Made by a program: the position numbers and the translations under genes
DNA from: Pseudodesulfovibrio thermohalotolerans
Lineage (GTDB): Bacteria; Desulfobacterota; Desulfovibrionia; Desulfovibrionales; Desulfovibrionaceae
Direction of reading: 5' to 3'
DNA: 64,000 nucleotides
Assembly (NCBI RefSeq): GCF_021353295.2
Contig: NZ_CP120635.1
Span: 2,435,501 to 2,499,500, forward strand
The notes under the pieces: generated by a model
Told to the model about the DNA's origin: nothing
The model's database searches: none
What the model saw: only the letters and a program-made list of their open reading frames with translations
Part shown: piece after piece, positions 1-7,716 of the stretch
Layout of the letters: each line of letters begins with the position of its first letter
How positions within the stretch are numbered: position 1 is the first letter of the stretch

Positions 1-1
1 C

Positions 2-736
2 ACCATCCCCCTGCGCGACCTTATCCTGCCGGTGCTGGACCTGTCCGTCTGGCTCGAACTGGACATGCCCAAAACGGAACGGGACATCGTCATCGTCACC
101 GAGTTCAGCAAATCCGTGACCGGATTTTTGGTGTCGGGCGTGACCGAAATCCACCGCGTGGGCTGGGGCGAGGTCATCCCGCCGTCCAGCATCATCTCCA
201 CCAACACCGACGCCATTGTCGGCCTCATCGACAAGGGCGACTACTTCGTCCAGCTCCTTGACCTCGAAACCATTCTCTCGCAGTTCGAGCCGGACGACGG
301 CGTGGAGATGGCCGTGTCGGACAACGAGTACACGGTCCTCGTGGCCGACGACTCGGCCACCATCCGGGCCATGATAAAAGCCAACCTGACCGAGGCCAAC
401 TTCAAGCCCATCGTCACCAACAACGGCAACGAGGCCCTGCGCGCCATCATGGACATCAAGGCCAGGGCCGAGGCCGAGGGCAAGGACGTCACCGAATATG
501 TGGATCTGGTCATCTCCGACATCGAGATGCCCCTCATGGACGGCTTCAGCCTGACCAAACGCATCAAGGAAGACCCCGTCCTGCAAGGCTTGCCGGTCAT
601 CCTGTACTCGTCCATCATCACCAACGAGCTGCGGCACAAGGGCGAATCGGTAGGCGCGGACATGCAGATATCCAAGCCCGACCTGCATACCATCCCGCAG
701 GTGGCCCTGGACCTCATTGAAGGCGGTGCCCGCTGA
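2..736 (+). CDS. cheV: Chemotaxis coupling protein CheV, 5' end cut by window edge
   Basis: CheV couples chemoreceptors to the CheA kinase and carries its own receiver domain, thought to tune adaptation. The frame is open from base 2, so the true start lies upstream. The visible part begins inside a CheW-like domain (ending near base 300, with the ...LLDLETIL strand typical of CheW folds) and continues into a receiver domain: acidic pair DD at 347-352, phospho-acceptor Asp at 518-520 in DIEMPLMDG, and conserved Lys at 674-676 in SKPD. The stop overlaps the next start by one base (TGATG), so it is translationally coupled to an Hpt protein. Family assignment is firm; which receptor it serves cannot be seen. 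Confidence 0.93.
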   Translation, partial: TIPLRDLILPVLDLSVWLELDMPKTERDIVIVTEFSKSVTGFLVSGVTEIHRVGWGEVIPPSSIISTNTDAIVGLIDKGDYFVQLLDLETILSQFEPDDGVEMAVSDNEYTVLVADDSATIRAMIKANLTEANFKPIVTNNGNEALRAIMDIKARAEAEGKDVTEYVDLVISDIEMPLMDGFSLTKRIKEDPVLQGLPVILYSSIITNELRHKGESVGADMQISKPDLHTIPQVALDLIEGGAR

Positions 737-1134
737 TGCGGCTGAACGATCAGGTGATCGAAATCTTTTTGGAGGAGACTGCGGAGCGGCTCGACTCCAT
801 CGAATCCGGCCTGCTCCATTTGGAGACCTGCGGCCTTGACTGCGGTACCGAGACCATAAATTCAATCTTCCGCGACGCCCATTCGGTCAAGGCGGGCTCA
901 AATTTGCTCAAGCTGACCAACATCGAGGACCTGGCCCACAAGCTCGAAAACGTCTTGGAAATGATCCGCCAAAAGAAAATAGCCCCCTCGGAGATGATCG
1001 TCACCGCCTGCCTCGAATCCGTGGACAAGCTTCGCGAGCTTATCGAAAATGTCGACCGCAGCGAAACCATCTCCACCCGGCTCCACAAGCACATGCTCGA
1101 TGTGGCTGTGCAGAAAACGCTAAACGGGGAATGA
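736..1134 (+). CDS. Stand-alone Hpt (histidine phosphotransfer) domain protein
   Basis: 132-aa protein made almost entirely of one Hpt four-helix domain, like the P1 domain of CheA. The phospho-histidine is His-49 in the motif HSVKAGSNLL, preceded by the IFRDA helix usual in CheA P1. No kinase, dimerisation or CheW-like domain follows, so it is a separate phosphotransfer module rather than a CheA fragment: the stop at 1134 is followed by no homologous continuation. It starts on the ATG of a TGATG overlap with cheV, so the two are co-translated, and it may shuttle phosphate to or from the CheV receiver. That pairing is an inference from coupling only. Confidence 0.85.
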   Translation: MRLNDQVIEIFLEETAERLDSIESGLLHLETCGLDCGTETINSIFRDAHSVKAGSNLLKLTNIEDLAHKLENVLEMIRQKKIAPSEMIVTACLESVDKLRELIENVDRSETISTRLHKHMLDVAVQKTLNGE

Positions 1135-1258
1135 CCCCGCCCCCCCATGGCCTTCCCCTTACCGGCGTTTTGCCGACGCATCACGGGAAAGTGGGACAGG
1201 GACTATATGGGGGACGAAACGGGGAAAAAGCGGCTGCCCTTTTTCGCAGAACCCGGCG

Positions 1259-1768
1259 CTAGTTCTCCAAGGTCGCCAAAAGCTCCTGGGCCTCGGTCAT
1301 GCGGGAAAAGGAAGTGTTCTTGAAGACCTCGCTCTCCGCAGCCTTGACGAACTCGTCGTAGGTCATGATCCGGAAGTTCATCATCACTCCCCTGATCTTG
1401 AAGTACATCTCAAGGAAGGCGAAGACCTGCTCGTCGGCCAGCCGCCCGGCCAGCTCGCGGCCGTTGTTCAGAGAGGTGAACGGCTTGTTCATGCCGCCGA
1501 GAAAAAACATGTCCAGCCCGGACGCGCCGTCCGTGACCACTCCAAGCAGGTTGAAGGTATGCAGCCGGGCCGCGAACTCTTCGGTCATGTTCGGCAATTC
1601 GAGAAGGTCCTTCTTGGGATACATGCCCACGAAGACCATCTGCTCCCCTTCCTCGGCCATGGTATGCCGAAAGACATGCTCGTCCCGGTTCTTCCGGGCG
1701 GCCTTGACGGTTTCGTAGAGGTCGAGAGCAAAAGCGAGTTTCAGGTCGCGCGCGACTTTTTCGTCCAT
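1259..1768 (-). CDS. Hypothetical protein co-transcribed with ubiD
   Basis: 169-aa soluble protein that I do not recognise. There is no signal peptide, membrane segment or cysteine; the sequence is mixed alpha/beta with a hydrophobic stretch LHTFNLLGVVTDGASGLDMFFLGG in two parts near residues 70-93 and a Phe/Met-rich segment near 120-135. It starts at an ATG with a good ribosome site (GGAG, 6 bases before it) only 11 bases after the ubiD stop, so it is the second gene of the ubiD operon. A role connected to UbiD (menaquinone route) is possible by position only. No function is proposed. Confidence 0.75.
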   Translation of the reverse strand: MDEKVARDLKLAFALDLYETVKAARKNRDEHVFRHTMAEEGEQMVFVGMYPKKDLLELPNMTEEFAARLHTFNLLGVVTDGASGLDMFFLGGMNKPFTSLNNGRELAGRLADEQVFAFLEMYFKIRGVMMNFRIMTYDEFVKAAESEVFKNTSFSRMTEAQELLATLEN

Positions 1769-1779
1769 GTGAATCTCCG

Positions 1780-3624
1780 TTAGATAATGCCGTGCAAGGG
1801 GCCGCCCTTGGCGCCCAGTTCGTCCACCCGCTTCTCCACCTCGGGGTCTTCCTCAAGGGGCGGCGCGTGATAAGTCTTGAGGCGGGCGTCGACGACCAGC
1901 GCCTTTTCCGCGCCCCAATGCTTGGCGTGGGTAAATGCGCCCGCGCCGTAAATGTCGGTGGCCGGATCGGACCGGGTGAAGGCCACCCAGAGAAAATTAT
2001 CCCAATTCTTCGCCGTAAACCCCGCGTCGTCAGCCACCACGATCAGCGGGAAGCCTTCGATGCCGGGGACCTTCCCCAGCATTTCGCCCAGCCGCTCCAG
2101 GGCCGGGTCCTGCTGGTCCCGCTTGCGCCGATGCTTGGGGCCCTTGATGATTAGAATCCCCGGCGCAAAGACTTGCGGGTCGCGGAAACCGCGCGGCAGA
2201 TCGAGCCCGCCCGGCACCTCCGCAGCCAGCTCGCGCTTGCGGCTCCCGGCCACGGCCAGAACGAGCTTGGACCCCTGATTCAGGCTGATGCCGGAATAGT
2301 CCAAGGTGTCGATGGTGGTCCTGGTGATGAAATGCAGATCGCGGGTCAGGTCCGCCCGTTCCAGCAGATGCCGGAAGAACTCGGGCACGTCGTGGCAGCC
2401 GATCCCGGCGGGCAGGTCCTCTTGCGCCGCGATGAGCACATACTTGGACAACGAGGTCTGGGTATTGCCGAGCAGAGCCATGGCGTTGGTCAAAATCTCC
2501 TGAGGCTGCCGCTCGGCCGCGTACGGCACGTACCGCTCGCTACCCACGGCCAGAAGCAGCGGGTGCACCCCGGCCGCGTCCACCGCGTGAACCTCGTGCA
2601 CGCCGGCGAAAACCGACGGGACCAGCTCGGCGGTCAGTTCATGGACGAACGCGCCGAACAGCGTATCTTCCTGGGGAGGACGGCCCACGGTGGTAAAGGG
2701 CCAGACCGCGTTGTCGCGGTGGTAGACCTTGTCCACCTTGAGAACGGGAAAGTCGTGGGCCAGGCTGTAGTAACCCAGATGATCGCCGAACGGCCCCTCG
2801 GGCTTCTCCGCCCCCTGGACCACTGTTCCGCAAATGCAGAAATCCGCTTCGGCCGGGATAGGCAGGCCGCCGGGCCGCTTTACCATGGGGATGCGGTGGC
2901 CGCCCAGCGCGCCAGCGAAGAACAGTTCGGCCAGCCCCTCGGGCAAAGGCATCATCGCGGCCACTGTCATGGCGGGCGCGCCGCCCACCGCGATGTTCAC
3001 CTTGAGGGGCTCGCCCCGCTTGATGGCCTCGGCATGATGATGACCGATGCCCCGGTGAATCTGATAGTGAAGCCCCACTTCCCGGTTCTTCTCGAACTCG
3101 TTGCCCGAAAGCTGGACGCGGTACATGCCCAGATTCGATCCGGCGAAACCCGGCGCGGCCGGATTCTCCGAGTACACTTGGGGCAACGTCACGTAGGGGC
3201 CGCCATCCATGGGCCAGGACTTGAGCGCGGGCAGACTGGAGATGGCCGTCTCGTTGGCCATGACCGGCCCGTCCGAGACGGTCCTGGGCATGGTGTGCCA
3301 GGCCGTTCTGGGCGCGCCGAGATATCGCCAGGGGTGGCGCAGACACTCCATGGGGTCGAGCTTGAGCTTCATCAACCGCTCCACCATCTCCACGGTGTCA
3401 CGAAAGATGAAGCGCATCCGTTCGCGAGTTCCATACAGGTTGGCGGCCATGGGAAATCGGCATCCCCTGACATTGCCGAAGAGCAGGGCCGGGCCATTGA
3501 CCTTGAAAACCCTGCGCTGGATGGCTCCTATCTCCAGATCCGCGTCCACGCTCTTTTCGATGCGGACGAGGTCCCCTCTTGCCTCAAGAGCGTCGAGGCA
3601 TTCACGCGTATTCCTGTATCCCAT
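1780..3624 (-). CDS. ubiD: UbiD family decarboxylase, probable menaquinone biosynthesis type
   Basis: 614-aa member of the UbiD family, which uses prenylated FMN (made by UbiX) to decarboxylate aromatic acids. The length matches the long UbiD proteins of Helicobacter and Campylobacter linked to futalosine-route menaquinone synthesis rather than the roughly 490-aa E. coli UbiD. Visible family features are the N-terminal YRNTRECLDALEARGDLVRIE segment, the central GMYRVQL...HYQIHRGIGHH region and PEGPFGDHLGYYS, which carries the conserved acidic and histidine residues of the active site. ATG start with a modest GGGAA site. A hypothetical gene follows 11 bases downstream. ubiX lies 4 kb away on the other strand. 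Substrate is inferred, not shown. Confidence 0.88.
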   Translation of the reverse strand: MGYRNTRECLDALEARGDLVRIEKSVDADLEIGAIQRRVFKVNGPALLFGNVRGCRFPMAANLYGTRERMRFIFRDTVEMVERLMKLKLDPMECLRHPWRYLGAPRTAWHTMPRTVSDGPVMANETAISSLPALKSWPMDGGPYVTLPQVYSENPAAPGFAGSNLGMYRVQLSGNEFEKNREVGLHYQIHRGIGHHHAEAIKRGEPLKVNIAVGGAPAMTVAAMMPLPEGLAELFFAGALGGHRIPMVKRPGGLPIPAEADFCICGTVVQGAEKPEGPFGDHLGYYSLAHDFPVLKVDKVYHRDNAVWPFTTVGRPPQEDTLFGAFVHELTAELVPSVFAGVHEVHAVDAAGVHPLLLAVGSERYVPYAAERQPQEILTNAMALLGNTQTSLSKYVLIAAQEDLPAGIGCHDVPEFFRHLLERADLTRDLHFITRTTIDTLDYSGISLNQGSKLVLAVAGSRKRELAAEVPGGLDLPRGFRDPQVFAPGILIIKGPKHRRKRDQQDPALERLGEMLGKVPGIEGFPLIVVADDAGFTAKNWDNFLWVAFTRSDPATDIYGAGAFTHAKHWGAEKALVVDARLKTYHAPPLEEDPEVEKRVDELGAKGGPLHGII

Positions 3625-3640
3625 TGCGGTTCCCGTTTTT

Positions 3641-3659
3641 TTGACTTGCAGCGAGTCAA
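3641..3659. promoter_or_regulatory. Inverted repeat upstream of ubiD, candidate operator
   Basis: Perfect 6-bp arms TTGACT and AGTCAA separated by 7 bases. It lies 17 bases before the ubiD start and touches the -10 of the promoter proposed at 3658-3686, where a repressor would act. It is not followed by a T-run on either transcribed strand in the way a terminator is. The binding protein is unknown; the arms resemble but do not match FNR/HcpR half-sites. Confidence 0.4.
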
Positions 3660-3686
3660 TCTAGACGGAAATAGAGGAAAAGTTAA
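3658..3686 (-). promoter_or_regulatory. Candidate sigma-70 promoter of ubiD
   Basis: On the minus strand TTAACT, 17 bases, TAGATT, each box 4 of 6 to consensus. It is placed about 35 bases upstream of the ubiD ATG and runs into the inverted repeat at 3641-3659. Confidence 0.35.
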
Positions 3687-3733
3687 GCGGAGAATCCATC
3701 CATGCGAGAACCATCAGGCATTTATCGCCGAGG

Positions 3734-4009
3734 CTAGTGTCTGGTCGGCGGCGGTTCCCATACGCATTCGTAGCGCGTAAACGACAGGCGGCAGGACAAG
3801 AGCAGGTCCTCGCTCAGGGGACGCATCCATCTAGAGGCGAGATTGCGGCACGTGTTGCAGAATTCCTCGGGATAGCGGCACACCAGGCAATAGGGTTGAT
3901 AATCGTCGCAGCTCGCTGAATTCCAGGGACGTTGATGTCCAAGAATACACTTCTTGTGGTGGAAGACGCATTCCAGGCAGTTATTTGACATTGTTGATAT
4001 TTTACGCAT
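3734..4009 (-). CDS. Small cysteine-rich protein
   Basis: 91-aa protein with ten cysteines in spaced pairs (CLEC, CIL, SCDDYQPYCLVC, FCNTC, SC), a pattern suggesting zinc or iron-sulfur binding, but I do not recognise the family. The ATG at 4009 was chosen because a clear GGAGG lies 8 bases before it; a TTG six bases further upstream is also in frame. It stands alone between divergent or unrelated genes. No signal peptide, so cytoplasmic. A redox or metal-sensing role is possible but unsupported. Confidence 0.6.
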   Translation of the reverse strand: MRKISTMSNNCLECVFHHKKCILGHQRPWNSASCDDYQPYCLVCRYPEEFCNTCRNLASRWMRPLSEDLLLSCRLSFTRYECVWEPPPTRH

Positions 4010-4239
4010 TTCCAAGTCCTCCGAACCGGGTATGATCTCAGTATCGCTGTAAGCATGGCGAAAACCTTTTTTGTATTATAATTTTATCGCCTCCACTGTC
4101 GATTTTACCGCGCAGGACATGCAAAAAGCCTCCAAGTTGGCGGAATTCCGCCGATCTCGCCGACCATCCCGGTCTTGTCATTTGCAGGACATCTGCTAGG
4201 TTGCCATGGCAAACAAAACACCGTGTTCGGAGGAAAACA

Positions 4240-4644
4240 ATGCCCTTGATTCAATGGGACGAAACCATGGCCGTCGGCATGGACGAGCTGGACGATCAGC
4301 ACATGGAACTCATCGACCTCATCAACGAGGTGTACGAGGCCATCCAGCGCCACGACGAACCGAGGATGTCCCATATCCTGGACAAGATGCGGGACTACGC
4401 CGTCATCCACTTCGAAACCGAGGAAGCGATCCTGAGCAGTTGCCGCTATCCCGACGTTGCGGGCCATGCCCGACAGCATCAGAACTTCACGGACAGGGTG
4501 GACGACTTCAAGTGCAACATGCTTACCACGACCAACCTCTCCCAGGTCTTTATCTTTCTCAGCCGCTGGCTGACCAACCACATCATGAACGAAGACCGAG
4601 AATTCATTCCCTGGCTGCCGCAAAAGAATGACGAGGGAGCGTAA
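4240..4644 (+). CDS. Bacteriohemerythrin
   Basis: 134-aa single-domain hemerythrin. The di-iron, oxygen-binding ligands are visible in order: His in DDQHMELID, HFETEE (His and Glu), HxxHQNF region and NHIMNEDREF near the C terminus. Such proteins bind O2 reversibly and are common in anaerobes and motile microaerophiles, for oxygen sensing or delivery. The start is the ATG at 4240, preceded by GGAGG at the right distance; an in-frame TTG 39 bases upstream lacks a site. It is monocistronic, with a strong terminator right after the stop. Confidence 0.93.
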   Translation: MPLIQWDETMAVGMDELDDQHMELIDLINEVYEAIQRHDEPRMSHILDKMRDYAVIHFETEEAILSSCRYPDVAGHARQHQNFTDRVDDFKCNMLTTTNLSQVFIFLSRWLTNHIMNEDREFIPWLPQKNDEGA

Positions 4645-4654
4645 AACGTAACAA

Positions 4655-4686
4655 AAAGCCCCTGCCGATCGGCAGGGGCTTTACTT
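4655..4686 (+). terminator. Rho-independent terminator of the hemerythrin gene
   Basis: Perfect palindrome AAAGCCCCTGCC / GGCAGGGGCTTT around GATC (4655-4682), 10 bases after the stop. A-run before and T-rich tail after, so it may also work for the leftward lipoprotein transcript. Confidence 0.85.
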
Positions 4687-4751
4687 TGTCGTCATATCCG
4701 GACCCGGCAGCCTTACAGACTCCCCGAGCGGGCAGTCCGTCGGCGACGCCT

Positions 4752-5168
4752 CTACTCGTCCGTATGCGCCGTCAGGAACATGCTCTTCTCCAGCGCCGCA
4801 AAAAACTGCTGATAGATGAGGGGATCGGTGATCGGCTCAATGTTATACTGGGCGTTGGCCCTGACCGTCATCTGATCGGCCCCCCGGGGAATGGTGTTCA
4901 CGGTCATTCGCACCCGGTACCCGTGCAGCTTGGTCCCTGAAACCGAACCAAGCTCATAGGACGCCTTATCAATGACGAAGCCCAGGTCCTGCAAAGTCGC
5001 GATAACCGTCTGCAACGTCTTTTTCTTGTCTCCGGTGTCGAAGTAGCGCGTCTGCATGGCGCGCAGCTTGACCTGAGATTCGCCATCGCTGTCCAGGATA
5101 TTTCTTTGGGCCGTCTGACAGCCTGCGAGAACCAGGAAGGCGACCAGAAGCAAAAGCGATTTCTTCAT
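4752..5168 (-). CDS. Lipoprotein, short paralogue of the upstream gene
   Basis: 138-aa predicted lipoprotein with a lipobox LAGC (Cys-17) after a short hydrophobic leader. It shares two blocks with the product of 5165-5899: QTRYFDTGDKKKTLQ..LQDLGFVID against QTRRYDTGNEMAVLV..LQDLGFNLD, and a C-terminal IYQQFFAALEKSMFL against IYKEFFEKLSKSLFL. It lacks the roughly 90-residue middle section of that protein. Start and upstream stop overlap as ATGA, so the pair is translationally coupled. The protein should be anchored in the outer membrane or inner membrane facing the periplasm. Function unknown. Confidence 0.85.
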   Translation of the reverse strand: MKKSLLLLVAFLVLAGCQTAQRNILDSDGESQVKLRAMQTRYFDTGDKKKTLQTVIATLQDLGFVIDKASYELGSVSGTKLHGYRVRMTVNTIPRGADQMTVRANAQYNIEPITDPLIYQQFFAALEKSMFLTAHTDE

Positions 5169-5899
5169 ATTGTGTTAGCCTCAAGGAATAAAGATTTCGA
5201 CAATTTTTCAAAGAACTCTTTGTATATCAGCTCGTCATTGATCTGCCGCTGAGAGTTGACCTGGCCCAACTTGTTGAAAACGACCTGCTGAAAGGTAACC
5301 CGCACAGCGGTGCTGCCCGGCGCATCCTTGACAGTCAGAAGCGTGTCCAGATCGGTCGCCAGGGTGTTCGCAGTGTTCTCGGCGATGCTCCTGGCTATGC
5401 TTTCGCGCGCATCCTTTGGAAAAGCGTCCATCAATCCATCGTAGATCGCGTCGTGGACCCGCTGTTTGACATCGGCGATCCGCTCCGGCGACAGGTCAGT
5501 ATCGGGCATTTCGCCATCCCCGTCCAAATGCCGGATTACCAGCGAAACCTTAACGAGTTGAGTCGCGTCCGCCGAATTCACGGCGTTGGAATTGTTGCCC
5601 AACGCCCCGAGCAAGGCCAGCAGAAATACCTGGCCGCCGTCGGTCGCGTCCCGATTCTTGGAGGCCACGACCACGCCCAACTCCGGATCGGTCTCGTCCA
5701 AGTTGAAACCCAAATCCTGAAGAACGGCGTTAGCCGCGACCAGAACAGCCATCTCGTTTCCGGTATCATACCGCCTGGTCTGAAGTTGCCTGTCGGCAAG
5801 AGATTCGGGCGATAATTGGAGAGCGTCCTTAGGGATACGCGCGGCGCACCCCGTCGTCAGGAGCAACATAAGCAACAAACAAAACCATTTCCGATACAT
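5165..5899 (-). CDS. Lipoprotein, long paralogue
   Basis: 244-aa predicted lipoprotein: hydrophobic leader, lipobox TTGC (Cys-18). The N-terminal third (RRYDTGNEMAVLVAANAVLQDLGF, then ELGVVVASK) and the last 30 residues match the neighbouring 138-aa lipoprotein, while the middle contains an extra segment rich in Asp and Ala (about residues 95-190). It is coupled to the short paralogue by an ATGA overlap and preceded within 18 bases by the BamE-like lipoprotein gene, so the three look like one operon of envelope lipoproteins. I cannot name a function. Confidence 0.85.
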   Translation of the reverse strand: MYRKWFCLLLMLLLTTGCAARIPKDALQLSPESLADRQLQTRRYDTGNEMAVLVAANAVLQDLGFNLDETDPELGVVVASKNRDATDGGQVFLLALLGALGNNSNAVNSADATQLVKVSLVIRHLDGDGEMPDTDLSPERIADVKQRVHDAIYDGLMDAFPKDARESIARSIAENTANTLATDLDTLLTVKDAPGSTAVRVTFQQVVFNKLGQVNSQRQINDELIYKEFFEKLSKSLFLEANTI

Positions 5900-5916
5900 A
5901 GTTGCATCCCGCCCGG

Positions 5917-6363
5917 CTAAAAACTGGACTGCCGATAAGCGAAGTCCCGAACGAGGTTGTTCTCGTCATACTTGATGATAATCGTAAGCGTCCTCTGGGT
6001 CGAACTCGCGGCCCCGCTGTTGCCGCTATAGCTGCCGCTTCCGGCCGCGCCCCCGGCGCCTCCGAAGACAAGCCCCAGAACGCCGACGCCGCCCGAAGAA
6101 GAAGAATAGACGTGTTCGGTGGACACCTTATCATAAATCCAGACTTCCCGCCGCTGGGTATCGGTCGTAACCATATTGGGAGCCCCCAGGATAGCGGCCA
6201 CGTCCGCACTGGACATCCCGACCTTGATCTCCTTTTGGACGGTTCCCACGGTCAGCTTGTCGCCGGAGTCATCCCGCACGTCGTCCCGGTGCTGCTTGGC
6301 GGCCATACACCCGGCGCTCGCCAACAGTGCAAACGTCAGGATCATAGTCAGAAATACCCTCAT
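5917..6363 (-). CDS. SmpA/BamE-like lipoprotein with glycine/serine-rich insert
   Basis: 148-aa predicted lipoprotein, leader MRVFLTMILTFALLASAG followed by Cys-19. The segment IKVGMSSADVAAILGAPNMVTTD followed by REVWIYDK is the hallmark of the SmpA/OmlA/BamE fold, whose members help outer-membrane assembly. A Gly/Ser-rich stretch (about residues 85-115) interrupts the domain before a final strand TLTIIIKYDENNLV. The ATG at 6363 is preferred because GAGGTG precedes it; a start 19 codons upstream would put charged residues before the signal peptide. It is the first gene of the three-lipoprotein run. It is probably not the housekeeping BamE but a relative. Confidence 0.8.
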   Translation of the reverse strand: MRVFLTMILTFALLASAGCMAAKQHRDDVRDDSGDKLTVGTVQKEIKVGMSSADVAAILGAPNMVTTDTQRREVWIYDKVSTEHVYSSSSGGVGVLGLVFGGAGGAAGSGSYSGNSGAASSTQRTLTIIIKYDENNLVRDFAYRQSSF

Positions 6364-6943
6364 ACTCACCTCTAATCCCGGATTAATGTTGTACAAGAAT
6401 GCAAATCTACCTTTTGACACAAAGAAATGTCTAGAGATTTATCGAACCAACCACGCCCCTGAAAGGAGGAACAGCCTTTGGTTCTCAAGTGTTCCCCTCT
6501 CCGCATATGAGAAAACGATACAAACGACACGACTCCAAACCCGCTCCGGTACTCGCAGAGGAGTTGAGGAGGCGGATTCGAGCAGGGTCAAATCAATACC
6601 GGCCGACTAGATCTCGCCGGATCGGCCCAATTCCTGAAAGGATTATCCTGATCGACACTTCCCGCAGGCCGATGCCGGTAAACTGAAGCCGGGCATTGCC
6701 GTCCACCGCCTTGTGTTCAACGGCCCCGGCTTCGCGCCACCCGGGGAACAAATCGAGCATAACCAGCGAGTTCATCCACAGCCGCGAAAACGCCCCCCGA
6801 GGACGGCCTCGAAAACGGCAAAAACAGATTCATTCCAAGCTCGGCCGACGATGAACAATTCGTCGAGAAGCGCGGACTTCAACGCGGACAGGATCACATA
6901 GCGCCTTCGGAAAGGCGCGGACCGGATATGGTTCGGGAAAAAT
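6364..6943. other. 580-base stretch without a convincing gene
   Basis: Only short open frames without ribosome sites occur here (for example an Arg-rich one on plus near 6507-6686 and one on minus 6593-6775). A small hairpin, GCGCCTT/AAGGCGC at 6901-6918, lies just beyond the end of the small membrane gene at 6944 and has no T-run. The stretch may hold the promoter of the lipoprotein operon at its left end, but I see no clear -10/-35 pair. Confidence 0.4.
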
Positions 6944-7180
6944 CTAGTGACCGATTCTGAGGATGGCGTCCATCACCGAGAATACGAACAGGCCGGGAAC
7001 GACGGCGGCCGCAGCCAAACGGGGCCACGTTGGCCGGAATGCGGCCAAACCGAGACCGGCAATACCGCAGGCAACCACGGCCAAGCCTGTTCCCCCGATA
7101 ACGAGATGGACAGGATACACCGCCAAAAGCAACAGCAGGCCGATGCCCGCGAGGATCAAACGTTGAGCCGTCACTGTCAT
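6944..7180 (-). CDS. Possible small membrane protein
   Basis: 78-aa frame encoding two to three hydrophobic helices (about residues 8-24, 28-48 and 55-72) with short charged ends, the composition of a real small membrane protein. Against it: the ATG has no clear ribosome site, and there is no neighbour in the same operon. No family recognised. Confidence 0.4.
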   Translation of the reverse strand: MTVTAQRLILAGIGLLLLLAVYPVHLVIGGTGLAVVACGIAGLGLAAFRPTWPRLAAAAVVPGLFVFSVMDAILRIGH

Positions 7181-7269
7181 ATTTATAGTGCATAGACGTA
7201 CCCCTGAAACCCGTCAACCTCGCACGGATGGGCGCAGACGCAGAAATCTCCACATATCCGGTGGCTAGC

Positions 7270-7430
7270 GGATGCGAGGGCCCTACGAGGGGCAGCAGCG
7301 GAACTCCCCTGCCGCCTCGCCCATGGTCAGGAACCTCAGCAGTGTCAAAAGACTTGCCGAGCGCCTTGCACCTGGTGGGGCGAAAAGACCTGAAGCCTCG
7401 GCCTCTACTGTAGACATAGGGCAGAAAAAA
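7270..7430. ncRNA. Structured non-coding stretch, candidate small RNA (strand uncertain)
   Basis: Several nested complementary segments are visible: CGAGG..GGCAG pairing with CTGCC..CCTCG around 7286-7320, then GCCGAG (about 7356) pairing with CTCGGC (about 7396), enclosing CGCC..CAC/GTG..GGGCG. No protein reading is convincing. The stretch contains GGTCAGG and AGCAG, as SRP RNA does, but lacks the GGAA apical loop, so I do not call it ffs. It ends just short of the tRNA-Arg terminator. Low confidence. Confidence 0.25.
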
Positions 7431-7467
7431 GAAAAAGGACCTATCGAAACTACTTCGATAAGTCCTT
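7422..7467 (-). terminator. Terminator of tRNA-Arg
   Basis: On the minus strand a stem of AAGGAC-TATCGAA with TTCGATA-GTCCTT (7435-7467, one mismatch) followed by TTTTTCTTTTTTC. It begins 8 bases after the tRNA 3' end. Confidence 0.8.
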
Positions 7468-7475
7468 GTTTTCTA

Positions 7476-7552
7476 TGGCGGGCTATACAAGATTCGAACT
7501 TGTGACCTCTTGCTCCGGAGGCAAGCACTCTATCCAACTGAGCTAATAGCCC
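7476..7552 (-). tRNA. tRNA-Arg (anticodon CCG)
   Basis: 77-nt cloverleaf with encoded CCA. Acceptor GGGCTAT/ATAGCCC, D stem GCTC/GAGT, anticodon stem CTTGC/GCAAG around loop CTCCGGA (anticodon CCG), T arm ACAAG-TTCGAAT-CTTGT. It reads CGG arginine codons. Followed by a rho-independent terminator and preceded by a promoter-like pair. Confidence 0.95.
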
Positions 7553-7566
7553 GCGGGAAGAAAGTA

Positions 7567-7593
7567 GCTATACTTCGCCTTCCCCTTTGTCAA
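7567..7593 (-). promoter_or_regulatory. Candidate promoter of tRNA-Arg
   Basis: Minus strand TTGACA, 15 bases, TATAGC, ending 14 bases before the tRNA 5' end. The -35 box is perfect; the spacer is shorter than usual. Confidence 0.45.
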
Positions 7594-7716
7594 GGCCATA
7601 CTGCCGTCCAAATAAAGGAAACCGTGGAAGCCCGGAAATCCCGCCAGGCGGATTCCGCTTGCGGGCAAGTCACATTAAAGTCTATACGTCTGACAAATCG
7701 AACATATGGGAGAACC

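Noticed and set aside
2173..3780. Long open frame of 535 codons opposite ubiD
   Set aside because: It is the shadow of ubiD in a GC-rich genome; product is Gly/Arg/His-rich with no domain.
6489..6775. Two overlapping short open frames, an Arg-rich one on plus and a 60-aa one on minus
   Set aside because: No ribosome sites, no family resemblance, and low-quality amino-acid composition.
7270..7430. SRP RNA (ffs) call
   Set aside because: GGTCAGG and AGCAG are present, but the GGAA apical loop and its stem are missing, so the pieces do not fold as SRP domain IV.
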